Source: Saprospiraceae bacterium (GTDB lineage Bacteria > Bacteroidota > Bacteroidia > Chitinophagales > Saprospiraceae). From it: a stretch of 12,704 nucleotides of DNA. Numbering within the stretch: position 1 is the first letter of the stretch; each line of letters opens with the position of its first letter. Position numbers and translations under genes: made by a program. Shown here in pieces: positions 1 through 6,362 of this stretch. The notes beneath the pieces are model-generated. The model did not search any database. It was not told the origin of the DNA and saw only the letters and a program-made list of their open reading frames with translations. The stretch covers positions 1-12,704 of the forward strand of contig JAGQXA010000062.1 of the NCBI GenBank assembly GCA_020436865.1, read 5' to 3'.

Positions 1-495
1 CGGGGCAACCCCTTCGAAGACAATCCCGACCGCATGGTCTTCTTCTGCAAGGGGGTGATCGAAACGGTCAAGAAGTTCGGCTGGCCGCCCGACATCGTGC
101 ACTGCCACGGTTGGATGACCAGTCTGATCCCGTTGTATCTCAAAACGGCCTACAAGACCGAACCGCTCTTCCAGCACTCCAAGGTCGTGTACTCGGCCTA
201 CGAGCAATCGCCGGGCAAGACGTTCAGCGACAAGTTCGTATCGAAGGCCACGATCAACAACCTGGATGAAGACGTCTTGTCGGCCTACCAAAACGGCAAC
301 GGCATCAATCTGCACCAGGGAGCGATCACCTACGCCGATGCACTCATTACCGGCAGCGAACAACTGAACGAACACGTTGCCAAAGCATTGACAAAGGCGG
401 AAAAGCCCCTGTTGGAGTTTCAGGACGAAGAAACCTTTCTGGAAGCCTATCTGGAGTTCTATCAATCGCTGATGAAGGAGGAAGTGGAAGGCTGA
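1..495 (+). CDS. Glycogen/starch synthase-like protein, GT5 catalytic domain (5' partial)
   Basis: The reading frame is open from base 1 and the gene begins upstream; 164 C-terminal residues are visible. The segment DIVHCHGWMTSLIPLYLK is the hallmark of the GT5 starch/glycogen synthase N-terminal domain, which binds ADP-glucose and glycogen primer. The protein ends soon after a segment reading YADALITGSEQLNEHV, so the second GT-B Rossmann domain (Glycos_transf_1) of classical GlgA is absent. This matches the short, roughly 270-residue 'glycogen synthase' that I know from Bacteroidota, often found beside DUF4270 and glmS as here. Without the C-terminal half it may not be a normal glycogen synthase, and its activity is uncertain. 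The family assignment is confident; the biochemical role is inferred. Confidence 0.85.
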   Translation, partial: RGNPFEDNPDRMVFFCKGVIETVKKFGWPPDIVHCHGWMTSLIPLYLKTAYKTEPLFQHSKVVYSAYEQSPGKTFSDKFVSKATINNLDEDVLSAYQNGNGINLHQGAITYADALITGSEQLNEHVAKALTKAEKPLLEFQDEETFLEAYLEFYQSLMKEEVEG

Positions 496-526
496 TCGAC
501 AGCGCCCACATCTCCGGCATCTCCGT

Positions 527-588
527 ACTGTAAAGGCCGATCAGCGACCTTTACCGGGCTCGTGTTGAATCTGGCCCACCTTTACAGT
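527..588. repeat. 10-bp inverted repeat with an alternative internal hairpin
   Basis: ACTGTAAAGG at 527-536 is perfectly complementary to CCTTTACAGT at 579-588. The GTAAAGG part of the left arm (530-536) can instead pair with CCTTTAC at 548-554, leaving an 11-base loop. The two pairings share the left arm and exclude each other. A 4-bp stem (556-559 with 574-577) can nest inside the large hairpin. There is no T-run directly after the right arm, so it is not a classical intrinsic terminator. It could be an operator pair or a leader/attenuator of the DUF4270-glmS operon; the function is unknown. Confidence 0.55.
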
Positions 589-613
589 TAAACAAAATCG
601 ATCCAAACTACCC

Positions 614-1954
614 ATGAGGAATTCAATTGTAGCTCTCGGGCTTCTGGCCGCCGGTTTGTTGTTCTGGCAATCCTGCAGCGAATCGACCATTGTCGGCTCC
701 GACTTACTCGAAGACGACCAGATCGACATCGGCTTCACCGATACGCTTTCCCTGAAAGCCTACACCAGACGCGGCGATTCCATCCGGACTTACGCCCCGG
801 AACTGGCGAGCCAACTGACCGGCTACCTGATCGGCCAGATCAACGATCCGGTCTTCGGCGTACTGTCGTCTACCGTGAGTGCCCAGCTGCGACTGGCCAC
901 CTTCGGGCCGGATTTCGACGGGGTCACGCTCGACTCCATCGTGTTCATCCTGCCCTACTACCCGGCCCGCGTATACGGCGACACGTCCGAACTGCACGGC
1001 ATCGACGTGTACACTCTCGACGAAGCGCTCGATTCCGACCAGACCTACTTCTCCGATCAGTCCTATGTCGCCGGTGAAAAGATCGGCAGCGTTCAGTTCT
1101 ACCCGGCGCCCAACGACAGCCTCGACGTCGGGGTCTATGGCGGGGAAGAAGGCGAAACGGTGCGGGTGGCGCCACACGTGCGCATCGCGCTCGATCAGGA
1201 GTACGGCAACTGGCTCATCGGACAGGACCCTGCGACCTTCGACTCCGACTCGGCCTTTCTGGAGGTGGTCAACGGGCTACAGTTCGTACCCACAACTGTC
1301 AATCGCGGCCTGATCAGCTATAACTTGCGCACAGGCGGCGCCGGATTGCGCTTTTATTACCGGAGGGATACCTCCTTCTTCTCCTATTTCGTGCAGGTTG
1401 GCGAACCCGCCGCCCGGGTCTCCACCTTCCGTTACGATTACGGCAATGCCGTGGCCGGAGATTTCCTCGACAACCCCGAATTGGGCGACAGCCTGCTGTT
1501 TGTCCAGGGCACCGCCGGCCTGACCACCGTGTTCGAAATACCCAACGCCGCTTCGCTGTCCGACAAGATCATCAACCGGGCCGAACTCGAACTGACCATC
1601 ATCTCCCTACCGGAGGAGTCGGGCTATCGCCTGCCCCCGGTCCAACAACTGATCGTGTCCGAAATTGTCGACGACACGACCAGACAGGTGATCGACGATG
1701 TGATTTTTGCTTTGGAAAGTGGTGATTTAGATGGTATCTTTGGGGGAACGGTAGAAGATCCGGACGATGGCTCCCCTTCCAAATACCGTCTGAACCTGTC
1801 CGCCTATCTCAAGGATGTGAAGAATGGCGTGGCAACCAACAAGTTTCAAATTACCGTTCTTACCCAAGCCGAAATTGCATCCAGAGTGATCCTTTGCGGT
1901 CCGGGGCATCCGGATTATCCCGCAAAACTCAAAGTCAGTTACACTAACTTCTGA
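614..1954 (+). CDS. DUF4270 family lipoprotein
   Basis: Predicted 446-residue lipoprotein. Residues 1-20 form a signal peptide with a hydrophobic core, ending WQS before Cys21, the likely lipidated residue; the -3 position is Trp rather than the usual Leu, so the lipobox is imperfect. After it come the family's typical opening (VGSDLLEDD, then FTDTLSLKAYTRRGDSIRT) and the INDPVFG block around residues 76-82. DUF4270 proteins are Bacteroidota envelope lipoproteins of unknown function. The start codon is the first ATG, 118 bases after the upstream gene. The last ~85 codons (from about 1698) use noticeably more AT-rich codons than the rest, and this patch contains a promoter-like site. glmS follows after 37 bases, indicating co-transcription. 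Confidence 0.9.
   Translation: MRNSIVALGLLAAGLLFWQSCSESTIVGSDLLEDDQIDIGFTDTLSLKAYTRRGDSIRTYAPELASQLTGYLIGQINDPVFGVLSSTVSAQLRLATFGPDFDGVTLDSIVFILPYYPARVYGDTSELHGIDVYTLDEALDSDQTYFSDQSYVAGEKIGSVQFYPAPNDSLDVGVYGGEEGETVRVAPHVRIALDQEYGNWLIGQDPATFDSDSAFLEVVNGLQFVPTTVNRGLISYNLRTGGAGLRFYYRRDTSFFSYFVQVGEPAARVSTFRYDYGNAVAGDFLDNPELGDSLLFVQGTAGLTTVFEIPNAASLSDKIINRAELELTIISLPEESGYRLPPVQQLIVSEIVDDTTRQVIDDVIFALESGDLDGIFGGTVEDPDDGSPSKYRLNLSAYLKDVKNGVATNKFQITVLTQAEIASRVILCGPGHPDYPAKLKVSYTNF
1711..1742 (+). promoter_or_regulatory. Putative internal Bacteroidota-type promoter for glmS
   Basis: TTTG at 1711-1714, a 20-base spacer, and TATCTTTG at 1735-1742 fit the -33 TTTG / -7 TAnnTTTG consensus of the Bacteroidota housekeeping sigma factor with ideal spacing. 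It lies inside the DUF4270 coding sequence, in an AT-rich patch. Transcription would begin around 1750, giving glmS a leader of about 240 bases. The match is seen directly; its activity is inferred. Confidence 0.55.
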
Positions 1955-1991
1955 GCGGCTCCCTACTCGGCAGCCACAAACCTTGAACATT

Positions 1992-3833
1992 ATGTGCGGA
2001 ATCGTTGCCTATATCGGTGAAAAGGAGGCCTATCCGATCCTCATTAACGGCCTGCGCCGCCTCGAGTATCGCGGCTATGACAGCGCCGGCGTAGCTATCC
2101 TGAACGGCGAGTTGAACATCTATAAGAAAAAGGGCAAAGTGCTCGACCTCGAACGGGTGGTCAACGGGATGAAGCTCGAAGGCAACATCGGTATCGGCCA
2201 CACGCGCTGGGCTACGCACGGCAAACCCGACGACGTGAATGCCCATCCGCACCTGTCGGGCAACCACCGCATCACCCTGGTCCACAATGGCATCATCGAG
2301 AACTACGCCCTGCTCAAAGCCGCCCTGGAGAAAGAAGGGCACGTATTCGAAACGGAAACCGACACCGAAGTACTGGTGCATCTGATCGAAGAGATCCAGC
2401 GCCAGGACGACCTCCCCATCGAAGAGGCCGTCCGCATCGCGCTGACCAAAGTGGTCGGCGCCTACGCGATCGTCGTGCTCGACCGCGACGACCCGGGAAA
2501 ACTGGTGGGAGCCCGCAAGGCCAGCCCGCTGGTCGTCGGCATCGGCGAAGGCGAGTATTTCCTGGCCTCCGACGCCACGCCCATCATCGAGCATACCAAG
2601 AAGGTGGTTTACCTCAACGACGAGGAGATCGCCGTACTGCCGCGCCAGGGCGAACTGCAGATCAAAACGATCAGCAACGAGGTGCAAACGCCTTTCATTC
2701 ATGAACTGGACATGGAGATCGAACGCCTCGAAAAGGGCGGCTACGACTACTTCATGCTCAAAGAGATCAACGAACAGTCGCAAACCATCGCCGATTGCAT
2801 GCGCGGCCGCCTGAACGCAGCCGAAGGCTGGGTGCGCCTGGGTGGAATGGAACAATACGCCAACCGCATCGCCCAGGCCGACCGCCTGATCATTGTGGCC
2901 TGCGGCACTTCCTGGCATTCCGGCCTGATCGCCGAGTACCTGATCGAAGACCTCGCCCGCATCCCGGTGGAAGTAGAGTATGCCTCCGAATTCCGCTATC
3001 GCAACCCGATCATCCGGGAAAACGACGTGGTGATCGCCATCTCGCAATCGGGCGAAACGGCCGATACGCTGGCTGCGATCGAACTCGCCAAGGAAAAGGG
3101 CGCCCTCGTCTATGGCATCGTCAACGTGGTCGGCTCGTCGATCGCGCGCCTGACGGATGCGGGCTCCTATATCCACGCCGGACCAGAGATCGGCGTGGCC
3201 TCTACCAAGGCCTTTACCGGACAGGTCACCCTGCTGACCCTCATGGCGCTGAACCTCGCCTATCGCCGGGGCACCATCGCCAAATCGTACTACCAGCAAC
3301 TGCTCAACGAGTTCGAAAAGATCCCCCAGAAAGTGGCGGATCTGCTCACCCGCAGCAAGGACAAGATCGAATATATTGCCGGCGAGGTCAAGGACGCCCC
3401 GAACGCCCTGTACCTGGGCCGCGGTTATAATTTCCCGGTCGCCCTCGAAGGCGCACTGAAACTGAAGGAGATCTCTTATATCCACGCCGAGGGCTACCCG
3501 GCCGCCGAAATGAAACACGGCCCCATCGCCCTCATCGACGAAAATATGCCGGTGCTGGTCGTGACCACCAACAAGAGCGCCTACGAAAAGATCGCCAGCA
3601 ACATTCAGGAGGTCAAGGCTCGCAAAGGCATCGTCATTGCCGTCGTGACCGAGGGCGACGAGATCATCGCCCCCATGGCCGACTATACCATCGAAATACC
3701 CGATACTGAAGAACCCCTGACGCCGCTGCTGTCGGTCGTACCGCTGCAACTACTGTCGTATCACATCGCCGTCATGCGAGGCTGCAACGTCGATCAACCG
3801 CGCAATCTCGCCAAATCGGTGACCGTAGAATAA
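1992..3833 (+). CDS. glmS: Glutamine--fructose-6-phosphate aminotransferase (isomerizing), GlmS
   Basis: Converts fructose-6-phosphate plus glutamine to glucosamine-6-phosphate, the first step to UDP-GlcNAc for peptidoglycan and LPS; cytosolic. The 613 residues are full length. Start at the ATG at 1992, because Cys2 must become the N-terminal nucleophile of the Ntn-type glutaminase; an in-frame TTG at 1983 would bury it. The glutaminase domain (about 1-225) carries RLEYRGYDSAG, GHTRWATHG and HNGIIENY. Two SIS domains follow: CGTSWHSG at 304-311, SQSGET at 351-356 and GVASTKAFTGQ, then the second SIS with LKEISYIHAEGY (catalytic Glu493), KHGP (His509) and the canonical tail NLAKSVTVE (Lys608). 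It sits 37 bases after DUF4270 and 25 before DUF4290, so it is in an operon and may also have its own internal promoter. Confidence 0.98.
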   Translation: MCGIVAYIGEKEAYPILINGLRRLEYRGYDSAGVAILNGELNIYKKKGKVLDLERVVNGMKLEGNIGIGHTRWATHGKPDDVNAHPHLSGNHRITLVHNGIIENYALLKAALEKEGHVFETETDTEVLVHLIEEIQRQDDLPIEEAVRIALTKVVGAYAIVVLDRDDPGKLVGARKASPLVVGIGEGEYFLASDATPIIEHTKKVVYLNDEEIAVLPRQGELQIKTISNEVQTPFIHELDMEIERLEKGGYDYFMLKEINEQSQTIADCMRGRLNAAEGWVRLGGMEQYANRIAQADRLIIVACGTSWHSGLIAEYLIEDLARIPVEVEYASEFRYRNPIIRENDVVIAISQSGETADTLAAIELAKEKGALVYGIVNVVGSSIARLTDAGSYIHAGPEIGVASTKAFTGQVTLLTLMALNLAYRRGTIAKSYYQQLLNEFEKIPQKVADLLTRSKDKIEYIAGEVKDAPNALYLGRGYNFPVALEGALKLKEISYIHAEGYPAAEMKHGPIALIDENMPVLVVTTNKSAYEKIASNIQEVKARKGIVIAVVTEGDEIIAPMADYTIEIPDTEEPLTPLLSVVPLQLLSYHIAVMRGCNVDQPRNLAKSVTVE

Positions 3834-3858
3834 TTACTCCCTTTAACCTTTTACCAGA

Positions 3859-4560
3859 ATGGCCGAAATGCTAAAATTTGATATGGAATATAACTCCCAG
3901 AAAGAGCACCTCCTCATTCCCGAATACGGAAGGAATGTGCAAAACCTCATCCGACACGCACAAGACATCGAAAATCCCGACATGCGGCAGGCCTTCGTCG
4001 AAAAGGTCGTCGACCTGATCATGCAGATGCACCCGCAAAGCAAAAACATCGAAGACTACCGCGATCGCGTCTGGAACCACCTGTTCCGGATCGCCAACTA
4101 CAAGCTGGAAGTCACGCCCCCCAATGGCATCATCCCAAAAGAGGAAGACGCCCGGAAAAAGCCCGAACACGTCGGATATCCCACCAGCGAGTCGCGTTTC
4201 CGCCACTACGGCCACAATGTCATGACCCTGATCGACAAAGCGGTGAACATGGAAGACGGCCCCATCAAAGACGGCTTCGTCGAAGCGATCGGCTCCTACA
4301 TGAAGTTGGCCTACCGCACCTGGAACAAAGAACACTACGTCAGCGACGAGATCATCATTAACGACCTCGAATCGCTCTCCGACGGCCGGCTCACCATTGC
4401 CGGCGAAACCTCGCTCGACAACCTCGGCCTGCAACAGCCGCAGCAACAACAACAGCAGCGCTCCAAAGGCCAGCGTAAAGGCAATAAGCACTCCGGCAAA
4501 CAAGGCCATAAGAACGGCAACAACAACAATAACAAGATGCGCAAGCGCAAACGGAAGTAA
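3859..4560 (+). CDS. DUF4290 family protein with basic Q/N-rich tail
   Basis: A 233-residue protein of the Bacteroidota-specific DUF4290 family, recognised by its opening EYNSQKEHLLIPEYGRNVQ; function unknown. No signal peptide or membrane segment, so probably cytosolic and mainly helical. Residues 23-50 (YGRNVQNLI...FVEKV) and 117-144 (YGHNVMTLI...FVEAI) align without gaps, suggesting two repeats about 94 residues apart. The C-terminus (about 191-233) is low complexity: a Gln run, then Lys/Arg/Asn-rich sequence ending KMRKRKRK, possibly binding RNA or another polyanion. Start at 3859 is the first ATG; ATGs at 3868 and 3883 are also possible. It lies between glmS and murA in the operon, which hints at a role linked to cell-wall precursor synthesis (inference only). 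Confidence 0.9.
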   Translation: MAEMLKFDMEYNSQKEHLLIPEYGRNVQNLIRHAQDIENPDMRQAFVEKVVDLIMQMHPQSKNIEDYRDRVWNHLFRIANYKLEVTPPNGIIPKEEDARKKPEHVGYPTSESRFRHYGHNVMTLIDKAVNMEDGPIKDGFVEAIGSYMKLAYRTWNKEHYVSDEIIINDLESLSDGRLTIAGETSLDNLGLQQPQQQQQQRSKGQRKGNKHSGKQGHKNGNNNNNKMRKRKRK

Positions 4561-4608
4561 GTACCGTTGCTCCAGACCAAAGATCGAACAAAATCAACCC
4601 GCATTCCT

Positions 4609-5919
4609 ATGCAAGCCGACGCCTTTGAGGTCAGAGGCGGGCTCTCCCTGCAGGGAGAGATCGTGCCCCAGGGGGCCAAGAACGAAGCCCTGCAGGTCAT
4701 CAGCGCCACCCTCCTGACTCCCGAAAAGGTCACCATCTCCAACGTTCCCGATATCCTCGATGTCCGTCGTCTGATCGATCTGCTTCGCGGACTGGGCGTT
4801 GCCATCGAATCGCCCGCTTCCGGGGTGTTCACCTTTCAGGCCGACCGGATCGACCTCGACTACTTCGCCTCGGAGGAGTTTCAGGAAAACGCCCGGCGTA
4901 TCCGAGGCTCGGTCATGCTGATCGGTCCGCTTCTGGCCCGCTTCGGACAGGCCTTTCTCCCGAAACCGGGAGGCGACAAGATCGGGCGGCGGCGGCTCGA
5001 CACCCACTTTCTCGGACTGGAAAAACTCGGTGGGAAGTTCCGCTACGATCCCGACAAGAACCACTACACCATCGAAGCCCCGCAATTGCGGGGCGCCTAC
5101 CTGCTGCTCGACGAGATCTCGGTGACCGGCACCGCCAATGTGGTCATGGCCGCCGTGCTGGCCGAAGGTACGACCCAACTATACAACGCCGCCTGCGAAC
5201 CTTATGTGCAGCAACTGTGCCGCCTGCTCAACCGCATGGGCGCACGCATCTCGGGGATCGGCTCTAACCTGCTCACCATCGAAGGGGTCGAAACGCTGGG
5301 CGGCGCCGAACATCGCCTGCTGCCCGACATGATCGAGATCGGCAGTTTCATCGGCATGGCCGCCATGACCGCGTCGGAACTGACCATCAAAGACGCCCGT
5401 CCCGACGAACTCGGCAACATTCCGGCCGTGTTCGAACGCATGGGCGTGTCGCTCGAAGTGCGCGGCCAGGACCTCTTCATCCCTGCCCAGGAGCATTACG
5501 AGATCCAGACCTTCATCGACGGCTCGATCCTGACCGTTTACGATGCCCCCTGGCCCGGCTTCTCGCCCGACCTGATGAGTATCGTGCTGGTCATGGCCAC
5601 CCAGGCACGGGGCAGCGTGCTCGTTCACCAAAAGATGTTCGAAAGCCGCCTCTTCTTCGTCGACAAACTCATCGACATGGGCGCTCAGATCATTCTTTGC
5701 GACCCGCACCGGGCCACCGTGATCGGCCTCGACCGAAAATATCCCCTCCGGGGTATCGAAATGACCTCGCCCGACATTCGGGCCGGCGTAGCCCTGCTCA
5801 TCGCGGCCCTCTCGGCAAAGGGCACCAGTATCATCAAGAACATCGACCAGATCGACCGCGGCTACGAACGCATCGACGAGCGCCTGCGGGCGATCGGCGC
5901 CGATATTCAACGCCTTTAA
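4609..5919 (+). CDS. murA: UDP-N-acetylglucosamine 1-carboxyvinyltransferase, MurA
   Basis: Transfers enolpyruvate from PEP to UDP-GlcNAc, the first committed step of peptidoglycan synthesis; cytosolic. The 436 residues span the whole EPSP-synthase fold. Visible active-site landmarks are GAKNEAL with Lys24 and Asn25, the loop LPKPGGDKIGRRRLD, the general-base region GFSPD with Asp321, DIRAG with Arg391, and the C-terminal IDRGYERIDERLRAIGA. At the position of the E. coli Cys115, the fosfomycin target, this protein has Asp123 (codon GAC at 4975-4977). Asp there is known to keep activity and give intrinsic fosfomycin resistance. The ATG at 4609 is chosen because the MurA N-terminal strand begins right after it; an in-frame TTG at 4567 would add 14 atypical residues. 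The gap to DUF4290 is 48 bases. Confidence 0.97.
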   Translation: MQADAFEVRGGLSLQGEIVPQGAKNEALQVISATLLTPEKVTISNVPDILDVRRLIDLLRGLGVAIESPASGVFTFQADRIDLDYFASEEFQENARRIRGSVMLIGPLLARFGQAFLPKPGGDKIGRRRLDTHFLGLEKLGGKFRYDPDKNHYTIEAPQLRGAYLLLDEISVTGTANVVMAAVLAEGTTQLYNAACEPYVQQLCRLLNRMGARISGIGSNLLTIEGVETLGGAEHRLLPDMIEIGSFIGMAAMTASELTIKDARPDELGNIPAVFERMGVSLEVRGQDLFIPAQEHYEIQTFIDGSILTVYDAPWPGFSPDLMSIVLVMATQARGSVLVHQKMFESRLFFVDKLIDMGAQIILCDPHRATVIGLDRKYPLRGIEMTSPDIRAGVALLIAALSAKGTSIIKNIDQIDRGYERIDERLRAIGADIQRL

Positions 5920-5934
5920 CCAAACTTCAGATCC

Positions 5935-6249
5935 GTGATCCTCTACAACGTAACCGTCAAGATCGACCCCGATATCCAGGAAGACTGGCTCCGGTGGATG
6001 CAGGGAACCCACATTCCCGACGTTATGTCGACCGGACTATTCCTGGAATACCGCCTCAATCGCCTGGTCGGCCTCGACGAAAGCGACGGCATCACCTATG
6101 CCGTGCAGTATGCCTGCAACGATATGGCCACGATGCACCGCTATCAGGTACAGCACGCGCCTCGCTTGCAGGAAGAACATACGAGCCGCTACCAGGGTAA
6201 ATTCGTGGCTTTTCGCACGCTCATGGAAGTGATCGATCAATCGCGCTGA
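5935..6249 (+). CDS. DUF4286 family protein
   Basis: A small 104-residue protein of the DUF4286 family. The opening ILYNVTVKIDPDIQEDWLRWM and the block HIPDVMSTGLF are typical. Family members look like compact alpha/beta (ferredoxin-like) proteins of unknown function; no signal peptide or membrane segment is seen. The start is a GTG at 5935, supported because the family begins exactly there (Met-Ile-x-Tyr-Asn-Val). It is 15 bases after murA and the last gene of the tight operon. A weak terminator-like stem follows its stop codon. Confidence 0.88.
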   Translation: MILYNVTVKIDPDIQEDWLRWMQGTHIPDVMSTGLFLEYRLNRLVGLDESDGITYAVQYACNDMATMHRYQVQHAPRLQEEHTSRYQGKFVAFRTLMEVIDQSR

Positions 6250-6252
6250 GCC

Positions 6253-6276
6253 GGCGAAGGAATTGTCCGCCTTTTT
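6253..6276 (+). terminator. Weak intrinsic terminator candidate after the DUF4286 gene
   Basis: GGC (6253-6255) plus GGA (6259-6261) can pair with TCC (6266-6268) and GCC (6269-6271), with a three-base bulge and an ATTG loop, directly followed by TTTTT (6272-6276). The stem is short and bulged, so termination is probably incomplete at best. Confidence 0.35.
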
Positions 6277-6307
6277 GGCAAACATTTCGCGGAATTTCGT
6301 ATTTTAT
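6274..6307 (+). promoter_or_regulatory. Possible promoter for the acyl-CoA dehydrogenase
   Basis: TTTG at 6274-6277 and TATTTTAT at 6300-6307 loosely resemble the Bacteroidota -33/-7 elements. The spacer (22 bases) is long and the -7 box lacks the final TTTG, so this is only a candidate for the 113-base gap before the acyl-CoA dehydrogenase gene. Confidence 0.25.
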
Positions 6308-6362
6308 ACCGACCCATTGATACTTCTTCCCGACATTGGTAAACGCACAAAACGAGCTAAGC

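Noticed and set aside
1750..1991. A glmS ribozyme in the glmS leader
   Set aside because: That ribozyme class is known from Gram-positive bacteria, and this region is coding sequence of the DUF4270 gene with no recognisable ribozyme core.
1944..3749. 601-codon open frame on the minus strand opposite glmS
   Set aside because: It is an antisense shadow of a certain glmS gene, produced by GC-biased third positions; its translation is Asp/Val/Gly/His-rich with no recognisable domain.
4335..4832. Minus-strand frame spanning the DUF4290-murA junction
   Set aside because: Runs of Leu/Cys come from the antisense of the CAA/CAG and AAC repeats; no start signal or domain.
5179..6012. 277-codon minus-strand frame across murA and the DUF4286 gene
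   Set aside because: It spans two well-supported plus-strand genes and has the composition of antisense translation.
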